Source: Carnegiea gigantea (taxonomy: Eukaryota > Streptophyta > Magnoliopsida > Caryophyllales > Cactaceae). From it: 64,000 bases of DNA. The DNA lies in assembly GCA_029747015.1 (NCBI GenBank), contig JAKOGI010000083.1:621501-685500 (forward strand), written 5' to 3'. This document shows, one piece after another, positions 49,772 through 61,526 of the stretch. Made by a program: the position numbers and the translations under genes. Below the pieces are notes generated by a model that saw only the letters and a program-made list of their open reading frames with translations, was not told the DNA's origin and did no database searches. The number at the start of each line of letters is the position of its first letter. Position 1 is the first letter of the stretch.

Positions 49772-50726
49772 ATGGATATACCGGAGTCATCTAGAGATAA
49801 TGGAGATGGAAATGACGTAGAAGTAGACTTGGAGAGCCATGTGAAGGTGAAGAAACAAGTATCTAAGAGCATGTCCAATGGTTGGCTCACGAGCTAAAAT
49901 GGAGGAGAGAAAAAGGGAGTGAGGGAAGGGGAGTGCTCCAATGGTTGCCTCACAACATATGCCTCGCAAGGAGGCTCCCTAGGATGAGCCGGCTCTCACT
50001 CCATCTTTTGCTTCTTTTTTTATTTTTTTAATATTTTAAATTAGTTTTTCTTTTTTTTGATTATAAAAATAAAGTTATGTGTTATAGAGTGGGTCCATAG
50101 ATATTATTTTATTGGTGAGCCAAAGTGGTGAGCCTTTCATTGGAGAGAGAGAGGATTGTGAGTCAAAAAATTAGCTCATAAGATAATATGATAGAGGTAG
50201 GCCCCTACTGATGAGCCCAAAATATTGCTCACACTGGGAATGCTCTAAGATGGCCACAAATAAGGACAAGGGCAAGGGAAGGGGCAAAGTGAAGAGGCCT
50301 CCTCCTTCAACCAACTTAGATGACCCACAACCTGGCAAGCTGAAAAGGAGATCTGAAATTTGGGATCATTATGATGAGACTACCAACCCAACTGTTGCCA
50401 AATGTAAGTATCGTCAAAAGTCTATTACTTGTGCAACTAAAAATGGGACAAGTGCTACGCTAAATCACACTAGGAGATGCAAGAGATATCCCGGAAATAT
50501 GGATATTAAATAAAAGTTGTTAGATTTTCAAAGTAAGACTATATTAAAGATGGTACTACCGAGACTTTGTCTGAGTTATCTTATTGGAAATTCGACCAAG
50601 AATTTTGTAGAAAAGCACTTGTTGGTATGCTTATTGTGGATGAGCTACCCTTTATTCATGCTGAACGTGAAGGTTTTTGTTATTTTTGGGAACTTGCTTG
50701 ACTTGGAAGTATTTGAAAAAGGTTAG
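49772..50726 (+). pseudogene. hAT transposase N-terminus with BED zinc finger, interrupted
   Basis: A frame starting at ATG 49772 (MDIPESSRDNGDGNDVEVD) is interrupted by a MITE at 49867-50245. It resumes in the same frame, if one target-duplication copy is ignored, at 50249 with MATNKDKGKGRGKVKRPP. The BED zinc finger follows: SEIWDHYDE, KCKYRQKSITC and LNHTRRC. The second Cys of the usual C-x2-C is Arg. After a stop near 50513, words typical of plant hAT proteins continue in shifting frames to about 50726: LLDFQSKTI, then sequence corresponding to YWKFDQE and IVDELPF. The catalytic core and the C-terminal dimerisation domain are missing. Autonomous relatives are Ac/Tam3-like cut-and-paste transposases. 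This copy is dead. Confidence 0.87.
49867..50245. mobile_element. Harbinger/Tourist-like MITE, 379 bp, in the hAT frame
   Basis: The left end GAGCATGTCCAATGG and right end CACTGGGAATGCTC form imperfect inverted repeats. They are flanked by TAA at 49864-49866 and at 50246-50248, a 3 bp target duplication typical of PIF/Harbinger insertion (TWA). The interior has further copies of the subterminal words GCTCCAATGGTTGCCTCAC and GTGAGCC. It has no coding capacity. Confidence 0.85.
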
Positions 50727-51242
50727 TTTTCTTTTAAATTCATTTAGTATAACTTTTAGCCATTGTTTAGTTAATTATTTTATAATTCTATATCTTACTC
50801 AAGTTTGTTGTATTTAAATTATAGCTATGAATACATTGATTGAGGAGCACCCAACTACTACTATCAATGAGACTATGGCGAACGACTTGTGAGCCAGGAG
50901 CAATTTGTCTCAAAGATTTCCTAATATTTATCTATTTGTGAACATGTTGTGGGGATCTAATTTGTTTCCCTTTTCCCAAGGGCTTTCTTTGTAATTTATT
51001 TCCTCTCCTCTCAAACCTTCCTCGATCCCCAAAGATGTAATTACTTTTATGTGTTGCATTGTTTGGTTGGGATGTTTAGCACATTAGCATTTTGGAATTG
51101 GGTTGCTTGAGTTCTAATCATTTGGACAGTGAGCATGATATGATGCTAAGGTACGACATTAAGGAGCTTTTGGAGGCGTAAACTAATTGAAATTTGATTG
51201 TTATCATGTGATGATATTGTATGGTATTTTGGTTTTAGGGCA
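50727..51242. other. Downstream remainder of the hAT locus
   Basis: No conserved hAT domain recognised. It may include intron-like and untranslated sequence of the element. It ends at the Helitron insertion at 51243. Confidence 0.4.
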
Positions 51243-54200
51243 TCTATATCTATAATAAAAGAAGTATCTATTTCACTTTGCCGAGACTGATTTGCGAATT
51301 AAAAAGGAATAATCACCATTGATCTTTTCTTATCTCATCCCCATTGTTAAAAGGAATTCAATTACTGTAAAAAATTAAAAAAAATTCCTAATGAATGCAA
51401 TAACCAACTACATCACATCATCCCCCCCCCCAACCCCACTCTTCAAAAACCAACGCCATGTAGCAAATAGACCTACGTCCTCTCTCCCTCTTTCTCCCTC
51501 CAGTTAAGTGCTGCAATCTCCATTGCATGTGTTGTTTTGGTCTTTTGGGCATTTTGTGTTTTCTCTCTCCTCTACTCCTTCAATATGTCTTCTACTTGGA
51601 TAGTCCCATCTAGAATGACCATCGTCAATCCCCTCTATGAAGGTAATACACAATCTTATCCTTTGATTTGCTATATTGCTATGATTCGTGAATCGGGGTT
51701 CCTTTCTTTTTGATTAATTTGTTAAGAATTTTGATCTATGTTCTTATATTCTTGCTTTCGCAATTTTTCATGCGACAAGTCAGAATTTGGAATTAGGGTT
51801 TTGATTTGGAAGGGTAGCATTTTTGCAAAAAATCAATTCACACTACATGGGTGGCTTTCCCCTGAGGGGTTAAAAGGAGGAGAAAACGGATTTTGTTAAT
51901 CTTGGACATATTTTTTAAATTATCAAATACAATTCAGTTTTGATTTTGGTATATGGAGAAATGAAATCGATTGGAGAGGTGGAGCATAACTTTCAGCCAC
52001 CACTCTCTACAAGTCTTTGACACTTCCTTGAATCTATTTTGTTTGTTTAGTTTTTGTCTAAATTAGTTTTTATCTAAATTGTTTGATTAGTTTTACTTTG
52101 CAGTTTATTATTTTCAATTTTTTTTCAATTTTGTTACACGTTTGGCCTTGGTCCCTAGGAAGTTTGTAGGTTTTACACAAAGTTTAAGCATTTGTTCTTC
52201 TCACGGTTAAACAGAGGGGCACAGAGAGAATACACAGAAAGAGAGCATAACAGAAACACAGATATAAAGACATCAAAAGGACAAGGAAGGAAGAGGAAGG
52301 CTTTAGAGTTGCATGCGTGGATTAATAGTGAGTAATTCAACCCTTTCTTTTACTCAAAATGTAGTTAGGCTTGTTGTAGTGAAAATTGATTGTTGAATTT
52401 GATATTTGAAGAATTAAATTGATATTCGCACAGGTGAGTATTTAATTATTTGAATTGCTAGAAGTTGATGTACCTAAGCCTTTTTTTTTTTGGGTTGGTC
52501 TTTTTACATTATATTAGGTTATGGGATCTTGATGAGGATTCATCATAGTGAAGCATGATTTTGTTCAAAATTTTAAGCAAATAATGCTTCATTATGATTA
52601 GTTGTTGTTGTATTTGATGAATGGCGTCAGCTCATAGGATATTTATATGGACTAACGGATGCCGCGAAGGCCTACTTTATGAGGAGAATAAATGTTAAGG
52701 ATTAATATTTGTAGGCCTCTTGGGAGTGATCATTAATTAAGCATAGCTATAGATAATACATACTTGATAAGGGATGAGCTATAGTAGGAGAATAGGGATT
52801 GGATAATTGTATGATTGTTTGCATTTCAGTGGGTGAGATCATGGTGGAATGGTGACCCAAAATTTGTCAACACTAAATTAGAGACTTGGCTATTAATTGA
52901 TAATTTATGCTAAATACAGTAGATGGCGGGGGGGAGAGAGGGTACAGTAGTACAGTTGTACTGTACATGAGACATTGAGGTTGTCCATTTGTGAGGGGGA
53001 TATTCTAATAACAATAGATGATAGTTTTCAAATTTGGGAGTGATGTGTAAATTCAGGGTTGTTTTAGTGAAATATGATTGGTTTTATGAATTTGGATTTC
53101 TTTCCTTTTGGTTAATTATTGTGTTTTGATTTTAACTTTGATGTCATCCCAAGGAATTTTGATTTTTTTATGGTGCATATTGTAAGGTTATTTTTTTAAA
53201 AAAAACTTTTTCGGGCCTAATTTGTTTAAAACCAATTTCATATTCAATTTTCTCTGAAAATCATGATGTCATAGCATCTATAGTTGTTGTTTACCCCTCC
53301 CCTTTTTGTCTTTTTGTTCGAAACATGTGGTGCTTGCTACACTATATCAATACGAGTAACAAGAGATGACAGGCAATGTATCAATTGGAGGAGGTTAACT
53401 ATGGTTAAGATATGAGTTCAACCACTATGGTCTCAGTCTCATAGTCAATTTGTAAACTTTGGTTAGTTTGCTAGTTCTCATTTAGTTTTAGTCTTTTTCT
53501 ATTGTCGTATTTACCTGTCTCTTTTTCTTTTAGTGTTGCTCATTTAGGCAGTTGCATATGTGCAACTTCTCTTTTTTTTGTTAATTTTTTTGCCCAATTG
53601 TGTCCATTTGAGATGCAGGAATTCCATATATCTTTCATTGAAAACTCTGTATTCAATTGTGTAAATTGATATATGGTGTTTGTTTGAGTACTTTGCAATT
53701 TTTGGGGTGGCATTTTGTGTGGGATAAGGTGGTTGTCTTTTGCAGGTTGAGATCATGAATAATAGTTAAGAATTTGTATAGTTCATGCCAATGTGCCAAG
53801 TTGTTGATTCAATTGCCAATCCTGGAAAAGTATTTTAGAATTTTAGGAAATTTATGGATTGTTGTTTCTTTATTTTTTTCCCCTAATAATTTTTTCGGGT
53901 ATTTAGAGTTGCTCTTCAGTTTCTATGTGATGTATTCTATGCTTTTTTTTCCCATACTTCTTGAAATTTCGCGGCTAGCTTGGTTTATTCTCTCACTTGG
54001 GTTCTTCATGGTATATGGTTGCTCTATTCCCACTGCTTAGAGTATTAGCCAACTAGGGCTTGCATCGGAAGAGTCCAATGGCCACATAAATTAGGATTTG
54101 CACTGGCACCAAAATGAAGATTATAGCGTAGGGCATTATTATCTGTTGATGTAAGTATAACCACCATTTTATCAATCATCTTTTTTTTTCCTTGAAATTT

Positions 54201-55920
54201 CAGCTATTATTTTTGTTCTTAAAGTTGGATTTTGTTAAAGCAGATTATTCTGTTCTACCTCCTCAGAGTATATCCCTTTTTCCAGTGCAAGATAATGTTT
54301 GATGTGCACTGGATCTTCCTTTCTTATAGGAGGGTGGTGCTTTAATTGCAAAGCATATGAGCATTCATAGTTTCTGAATGTATCTTAATTTTCCTTTTTG
54401 TGTTGGCCTTTTTATAGTGTAAGGAAAAATGGGCCAAACATACTGTGATGGTTTCAATATGGTTATCATCTACCTATACTTATATATTAACAATATGGTC
54501 AGTATTATTATCTGGGTTCTTGTCACTAGCCAGAGAATGTGCCAGATGCATCTCTTCGAAGTAGACTAAGAAAGAGAGAAAATGGGTTGTGGCAACAAGG
54601 GTGGAGCAGCAGTGAGAAGTTTCTTATCACCCTTGCTCACAAAATTATCAGCTATCTATGCTTCAAAACCAATGTATTAGCCCTTTCTATCACCACCACC
54701 ACCTATTAAGAGCAAGGTTTGGGATATCTACCAGGGGGATTTGCAATTGACATGGGAACCGAGAAATCAGTGAATACAAGATAGTGAATTGGTAGTAGGA
54801 GATTAACTGTGTATGTTGTCCTTCTCACATTTGAGGTCTGTTTCTTCTGCCCTTGCCCCCCTTCTTTTGTCGTCTTTTAATTTGCTTTCTGTTATTAACA
54901 CACTATAGTGAATTCTTTTTTCTTTAGGTCATAGAACTTGGATATCTTGATTGAATTTACTTGATACGTTTGAAGCTTCTTTATAAAAGATTTTGTATTG
55001 GAAGCTATAAGGTGGTGGATGGACATTGACGTCAATGTTATGAACACCAGCTAAGCAGGGTGGAACTAGGAGGGTGTTCAAGTCATCATATATCCCTTCC
55101 AATCCCAACATTAGATGAAGTGACATTTCATTATAGAACAAGCTGCAAACCAAGGGGTTGAAGCCTGAAGTATCCTAACATGATGAATCCCATTCTATTA
55201 GACGTTGCTCAGTTTATATTCTAGGGAAGGCATGAATGCATGTTCCCCCTCCCCGTCTAAGTGCATGAGTATAGGTTTCAATTTGTACTTAGTTTTCTTT
55301 TTTAGGATGGTTGAGGTATATGAATGTTGTCACCGCATGAGAGTAGGTTTTGAAATGTACTAGGTTAGATTTTTAGGATGGGTGGGGTATATGAATGTTG
55401 TTGCCCTGCTTAATTGATGTGATGCATTGATAAATCCTTATAGAGAAGAAAAAGATAGATTTAGTATCAGTTTTTTCGATCCACTGCTCTTTCTGAACTT
55501 TTGTCTGTGATGATTATCTTCGGAAGCTCTCTGATTAAAATGAGCAATATGTTATTGCAATGAATCTCATACAATATTATGCATATGAATCCAAAATGGG
55601 TTCCCTACTACACAACATCATATTTGATGTGTATTGGGCCATCAAGTTTCATATCTCCCTATTTATATTTTTTAAATTTTTTAAATGTGATTACTTAGTA
55701 CATCGAGGAACTGGAATGGAAAACTTAACTTCGACAAATATATACACCTTTGCTAAGCCTTTGATGTATAATTATATATTAAGCAGATGTTGATAGATGA
55801 TCATTTATCATTTTCTTATTAACATATTGATGTCAAAATAACAACTATTCGATGATAATTTTGAAACACCATTTAGCTGTTCAAAACTTAAATCCGAGGC
55901 AACGCGTGGGTCTTAGCTAG
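51243..55920 (+). mobile_element. Non-autonomous Helitron, 4.68 kb
   Basis: Starts TCTATATCTATAATAAAAG after an A (51242) and ends GGGTCTTAGCTAG before a T (55921). These are the TC start, CTRR end and A/T target site diagnostic of Helitrons, which make no target duplication. Just before the end, CCGAGGCAACGCGTGGG is a degenerate version of the short terminal hairpin. No Rep/helicase frame is present, so it would depend on an autonomous partner. At about 51586-51640 a start codon, MSSTWIVPSRMTIVNPLYEG and a GTAAT donor-like word could mark captured exon sequence, which I could not identify. The rest is T-rich, intron-like sequence. Confidence 0.85.
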
Positions 55921-56078
55921 TAAACAAAAATGGGTAATTAGGTACGCATGTGATTTAGGGCATAAACAAGGAGTTGATTTTTTAAGGAAATTACAACAAT
56001 TATCAAAAAAAGGGGAGAAAAAACTTTGGATAACATGCTATATAATTCTTTGGCAAAAAAAAAGGTTTACAAAAATTG

Positions 56079-56231
56079 GGTCATTGGGTAATCAAAAATT
56101 CGAACCGAAATTATTTTGGATATCTGATAATTTTTGGTTCAGATACGGTTCGCCATTCATTCGACCCGAAGTGTTGGGTACTCGAACCAAAATCTCTTTT
56201 GGTTCGGGTACCCAAACCATGAACACCCCTA
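56079..56231. mobile_element. hAT-type MITE remnant
   Basis: Ends CCATGAACACCCCTA, the common right end of this hAT-related class. The interior repeats GGTTCGGGTAC and TTCGAACCGAA-like words. The left end is decayed (GGTCATTGGGTAAT), and no target duplication was found. Confidence 0.55.
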
Positions 56232-56309
56232 ATATGTTACGTTGCACCGAACAACGGAACATTTAATGTGAAAATTACTTTAAGTAAAAAATTATTTTCC
56301 ACCAAAAAT

Positions 56310-56420
56310 TAGCTGTTTGAGTAACGGATAACTATTTAAGTAGCAGATAGTTATTTAAGTAGCGGATAGCTGTTGAGTTTTAGTGGATAGCGGATATCTG
56401 TTTAACTAGTTGTTTAAAAA
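56310..56420. repeat. Degenerate AGCGGATAG tandem words
   Basis: TAACGGATAAC, AGCAGATAG, AGCGGATAGCTG and AGCGGATATCTG recur about every 15-25 bases, followed by GTGTTCTGTAAAATTAGC. This resembles a PIF/Harbinger-related MITE family, but its limits are not visible. Confidence 0.6.
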
Positions 56421-56504
56421 GAATGTGTTCTGTAAAATTAGCTATTAAATTAATTGATTAACATAAAATGATGAAAAAGGAGATTACTGATATTTTTGTT
56501 GTTT

Positions 56505-56613
56505 TCCTTATTATTGTTGCTACTACTACTGCTATTATTACTACTACTATTATTACAACTACAACAACAATAACTACAACTACAACAGTAATAACTACAA
56601 CTACTACTGCAAT
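56505..56613. repeat. Mixed trinucleotide repeat (ATT/ACT/ACA)
   Basis: Interleaved TATTATTG, ACTACTACT and ACAACTACA units with frequent unit switching, close to the 3' end of the PIF transposase pseudogene. Confidence 0.9.
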
Positions 56614-56684
56614 TTGATGGTACAAAATTTGCAACATTAATGTATTATTGAAGTATTGCTTATAGAATTAATGTTTTGACAAGA

Positions 56685-58144
56685 TCAATAATTCAAACCT
56701 AAAGTATTGTGTAATTCAAAAATAAAGTCATAATGGAAAAAGGCAATAACCATACTAATTTTTTGTTTGGCAAGCCACGAAGATTCAGCAATTCGATCAC
56801 GAACATCTGTCATTTCAGATCTTTGCCTTACATTTTCCTCATTTGTAGAAGTGCTATATGAGAGCTCATCACCAGGTATGTAATCAGGATGTTGCTCAAG
56901 TACTTGAAAAACTCGATCATTTGGTGAATTGATTCGAATGTAGTTGTGTAGTGCAAATGTAGCCACTATGATCCTCATTTGCATAGCAACACTAAATTGA
57001 GGCATTCTATTGAGTATTTTTCATCTTTGCTTTAGAACTCGAATGATCTCTCAATACAACTTCGAAGGGATGAATGTGCATGATTGAAGGCTTCCTGAGC
57101 ATTTTTGGGTGGCTCATTTTGAAATTGTGATTTATGATATTGTAATTTTAAATATGGTACTAGATAATCTTTTCTATCAGGATATCCTTTGTCAACCAAA
57201 TAGTACCGACCTAATCACATTTAAAAGAAAAATTAGCTTGTTGTCCCCAAAAAAATTGACCACAAAGTTAAATAGCATGACAATATACCTTCTGGTGAAT
57301 TAGGAAAATTCAATTGTGGTGTTTCAATTGCATGTAAAAAAAACTCAAGCATCATATGCTGATCCTTCATTAGGCTGACACAAATGTAAAAGATATATCA
57401 AAGTCACATGTTGCCATAAAATTGAATGTCGGATACCCTTTCCTTCCTCTGTAAGGTAATTGCTCATTCTCAGGAGTACATGCTGCCACACGTGTACCGT
57501 TAATGCATCCAATACAATCCTATTAGATTAAATCTTTGCAAATGAAATCACTGGGGAAAAAAATAGTAGCATATTTTCACCTTAAAGTAAGGCAAGTATC
57601 ATTCATCATTAGCAATTTGAGGTGGTATATGTTTGAATCCTGAATCTCTTGGTCTTATGATGTCATATGCGAGGCCCTTAGACTCACATGTAGAAATTGT
57701 ATTTAGCACTTCATAAAATATTCTTCTTATAGTATCACCAGAACGTTGAAAGTGTTCCCAAACCAATCTATTTGAAGCACTTACAGCAAGGGTGTACAAA
57801 AAGATGCCAACTTTCTCAAAAATTGACATCCTACTACTTGGCTGCAATCCATATTTTGTAAACAATTCCTTACATAATCTTACAAATAAATTTGGCTCTA
57901 TTCTAAAAGTATTAATGCATCGAATAGGATTACCATTTATCAACTCCTTGATCCATATTTCTCCTGTCAAAGAAGAAGGCATGCAAGGCTCCTTGTAGAT
58001 ATGCTTATAATAATATGTAGTCATCAAGGCCATTGTACATGAAGCCATAGTCCAAAATTTACGGAACGTATGCTCATAGTCCATGTCATCATAGTCCATT
58101 TCGTCATACTCCATTTGATCCCAATCCATTTCGTCACACTCCAT
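56685..58144 (-). pseudogene. PIF/Harbinger DDE transposase, broken
   Basis: The minus-strand start at 58144 opens with an unusual acidic repeat (MDYDDMDYE-type units). The HARBI1-like N-terminal helical region follows, with LCKELFTKYGL, VGIFLYTLA and RSGDTIRRIFYEVL. A TGA at 57599-57601 replaces the usual Arg codon after ANDE. YLPYFK and a 61-base intron (57520-57580, GT...AG) come next. In DCIGCINGTRVAA the first catalytic Asp is Asn (57499-57501). The PYRGRKGYPTFN-type region is present. The second Asp is kept in LVDKGYP (57191-57193), and the Glu in CIERSF (57050-57052) is followed at once by a one-base frameshift. The tail at 56685-57005 (FALHNYIRINSPND) is intact. Known relatives excise and insert at TWA sites with a Myb-like partner protein. 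This copy cannot be active. Confidence 0.9.
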
Positions 58145-58189
58145 TTGATCCTACTTCATTATTATTTTCTGTACATAAAAATGATAAAA

Positions 58190-58248
58190 TAACAAATAAC
58201 AACAACAACAACAACAACAACAATAACAACAACAACAACAACAACAAC

Positions 58249-58303
<55 letters not shown>

Positions 58304-58395
58304 TGAAAATTAATAATAATAATAATAGTAATAAAAACTACTACAACAACCACAATAACAACAATAATAACAACATTAATAACAATAATGATAAT
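58190..58395. repeat. Compound (AAC)n(AAT)n trinucleotide repeat
   Basis: About 200 bases of AAC and AAT units between the two PIF genes. Poly-Ile/Val frames on the minus strand and similar frames elsewhere are repeat artefacts. Confidence 0.95.
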
Positions 58396-58489
58396 AACAA
58401 TAAGTTCAATCATCCAAACAAAATAAAAACAAATAAATGCTCCGAAAATTAAAACAAAATTTGCAAACAAATCCCTCAACCTAAACATG

Positions 58490-59640
58490 AAAAACTAGAA
58501 ACTTAATTAGTTGTCTTTCATCCTCTGCAAATACTAAAGCCACTTTAGCCTGCTATCATCATCATCCATATTTAAGAAGATTTTTCTCTTCATAGCGTCC
58601 TCAAACACATGAGTAGCATAACACCCAAAAGTCACTGTCTTTCTCTAATATTTGATTATCTACCACACGATTAATAATTTGCGTTGCCATAGCAATGGTG
58701 GACATGGATGATACTTGCTTGTTCATTCTGTTTGATCTTTCTTGACTCATTATTCGACAAGATGCTGCCATGTGCTTAATTTGACCACCTAACATTGCAG
58801 ATCCCCCTAATTGCCTTCTATTACGCGTCAATTGCACAGTATTAGCCTTTAGCATAGACTTTTAGGCTCGTCCAGATACATTCTTATCTGTTCTAGCTTG
58901 ACTTGCCACTTGGGTACTGAGAAGTTGATTATTGACTTGGGAAGGGCCATCTTCACTATTCGCTTTGGTGTTGTCATCATTACCATTACTCGCATACTCG
59001 ACAAAATCTGTGAAAAATTGATCTTCATCAGTTAATACTAATTGAATATAGGGATTATCTTGAAATTATACACATGCAAATTGTCTTCTTCATCTAGCCT
59101 GTCTTTCATATGATTTTTTGATTCATGGCCTTGGCCTTGTTCCTCAACATTTATAATAGGAGGTTTTATAGTCGGTACATAAATATTTTTCCCTGTTACA
59201 TATGTACGTCCATATATATGCTCCCACTTTTCTTTAAGTAATGAACTCACACCTTTGTCTTGAAACTTTTTAACATATTGATTTTCCTACATAGTATCAA
59301 AGATCAATGTCAATGAACTAAAATAAAGTAACTATATAAGATATCTAGGCTATCATATATCTATGGACAATAAGGGGATTTTTTTTAAATTAAAAAAACT
59401 AACCTAATTTTCTTGTCCCACCATTCAGCTAAAGCCTTAATTTTTCCCGAAATAGGATCCAACCTAGTCCTGTTTCCGTAGTTCTCAACTGCTTCCAAGC
59501 GCGCCTGTCCTTTCTCATCACGTCATATTTGTGCTTACAACAATTAGTTGCACATTAACGTCCGATTCTCTGAGTAACTTCTTTTTCAATTTTAAGCCAT
59601 TTAATGGATTGTGCACGTCCATTCTTCATAATATATTGAA
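58490..59640 (-). pseudogene. PIF/Harbinger ORF1: Myb/SANT-like protein, broken
   Basis: On the minus strand near 59400-59530 the words KYDVMRKDRRAWKQL and TGLGWDP...EWWDKKI match the Myb/SANT-like DNA-binding domain of plant PIF ORF1. A GT donor after DKKI and an acceptor near 59290 (TATGTAG) lead to ENQYVKKFQDKG and EHIYGRTYVTGKNIYVP, also family-typical. The C-terminal part (58510-58855) includes VLCYSCV and FLNMDDDDSRLKWL. A TAA lies just before CATNCCKHKY near 59550, and the frame changes more than once. In active elements this protein binds the element ends and is needed, with the transposase, for movement. It lies upstream of, and on the same strand as, the transposase. Confidence 0.8.
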
Positions 59641-60415
59641 TAAGGGTGATGATATGTGTCTTGTCGCAAGAGATTTTTAAATATCTTGCCTTAATTCAAA
59701 TTAATGTGTTTTATGATTTAAAATCACCAAATTTTTCATAACTACTACTTATTATGAGTTGTAAAACTTTAATATTCATCAGCTACTCCGACAAATAAAA
59801 ATTGACACCCTAACCGGATCAACTTCATTCACAAAGAAATATTATATGTGTACTTTTGTACATGTGAAAAATTGTGTATAAAAGGATAATTTTACACAAT
59901 TTGTAAGCTTTGACATCCTTCTACTATTCAATCATACCATTTTTTCGGATTTAATACGTAATAATATATTTTTTAAATGAAAACAAGATACTTTTTAAGT
60001 GTCTTGCAGAAAGACATCTATTATTGTGCATTGAATAATAACACCATACAAGACAAGTGTCTCATCATAGCACCACTTAAAAAAGTCTTTTTGTTGCTCT
60101 ACCCTTTTTAGTTTCACTATTTTCCAATATTAAACCTATACACGATAAAACTAAACGTTAGGAATTAATATCTTCTCTACTTGTCTTATCAAAAGCCAAT
60201 AATAAAAAGCTAGCCCAATCAACTATATGCTAGAAATTCCAAAGTATAAGCATATAGAAAGTAAATCTTCATTACATGTTGTAACATACCCTCAAAACTA
60301 ATCATCGAAAGTGGGAATTAAAACATGTGAGTACATAAATATTGGAAAGTGCGGAAATCATATAGCCAAACCAAACCCATAAACAGAATGTGCAACCCAT
60401 AAGCAGAAGTGGGAA
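59641..60415. other. AT-rich sequence within the PIF element
   Basis: No gene recognised. By position it may be upstream sequence of the PIF ORF1, extending on the other side of the hAT-type insertion at 60424-61518. Confidence 0.4.
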
Positions 60416-60423
60416 TTAAGAAC

Positions 60424-61518
60424 TAGACCTGTCAATTCGGGCGAACGGGTAAAATATGGGTCGGGTATATTCAGGTTCGGGTAAAATACGGGTCAGGTGT
60501 ATTTCGGGTTCGGGTAAAATACGGGCGGACGTATTTCGATTTTCCGCCTTTTTAGTGGATTATTTCTTTTTTTGTCAAAATAAAAAATTTAGCATATTTG
60601 TTACATAAAATTGTCTGTATTTAATGAATAAGCACTGTAATTGTAATTTCTTCAAAAAATATCCAAAATATCCAAAATTTTCATCATGATACATGAAATT
60701 CATGTGCAGGTGGACAGAGTCATGTTTAGATGAGTTGACCCGTATATTAAAATATTAATAATTGGTCGCGTCATTTATGGGTCGGCCCATCTAAAGTATG
60801 TTAATGAGTTAGAGCGGTTTAACCCATCAATAGCCCATTTAATAATTTGATGTTTCGTTAATTAACCTAGCATTACTTAATCATATATGATTTATTAGTA
60901 CGTCGATCCTAACACGAACATAAGTTGATCCATTGCCTAACATTGCATCCGATTCTAAACTAATTAGAAGGAGTACAAGCGAAAAAATGTTATATACGCG
61001 CAAGATAGTTATCTATTAATTATAAAATGTAAATTTTAGGTTATTATAGAATAATCTTATTTAAAATGCGATGAGACATATTTAATGGTATGACTCACAT
61101 ATTTTCAATACTTATCTAATTCTAAATTGTTTTTCTTAATATTAGAGTTATTTCAGAGCCATTTTCTAAAATTGCACCATTTATAAGTTGTATACGACGT
61201 TGTTTTATGGGTAAAAACGGGAATCATTGTCTAATTTGAGAAGAGATGTGATAATTGTATAATGTCTCTCTAAACGATTCGTTATAATGAAAAACTATTA
61301 TTGTTAAGAGGAAAAAATTAAAGAAAATAAAAAGTAAGTTCACAATATTCGGGTTGAACGAGTGGGTTCGGGTTCGGGTCGGGTTTGACCCAAAAATTTA
61401 CGGGTTTTTTGGGTTCGGTTTATTTCGGGTTCAAGTCGAGAAAATCTTGTTCAAAACCCAAAACTTTATGGCGGGTTCAAGTCGGGTTCTCGGGTCAGAT
61501 CAATTTTTGACAGGTCTA
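60424..61518. mobile_element. hAT-type non-autonomous element, 1,095 bp
   Basis: TAGACCTGTCAATT at the left mirrors TTTTTGACAGGTCTA at the right. A perfect 8 bp duplication TTAAGAAC flanks it at 60416-60423 and 61519-61526. Both ends carry arrays of CGGGTAAAATACGGGT- or GGGTTCGGGTCGGGT-like words in opposite sense, with an AT-rich middle. There is no coding capacity; the frame from 61354 is an artefact of the repeats. Confidence 0.93.
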
Positions 61519-61526
61519 TTAAGAAC

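Noticed and set aside
53774..54040. Hydrophobic frame inside the Helitron
   Set aside because: Composition follows the T-rich interior; no family recognised and no splice or codon evidence for a gene.
58162..58488. Poly-Ile/Val frame resembling a membrane protein
   Set aside because: Product of the AAC/AAT repeat between the two PIF genes.
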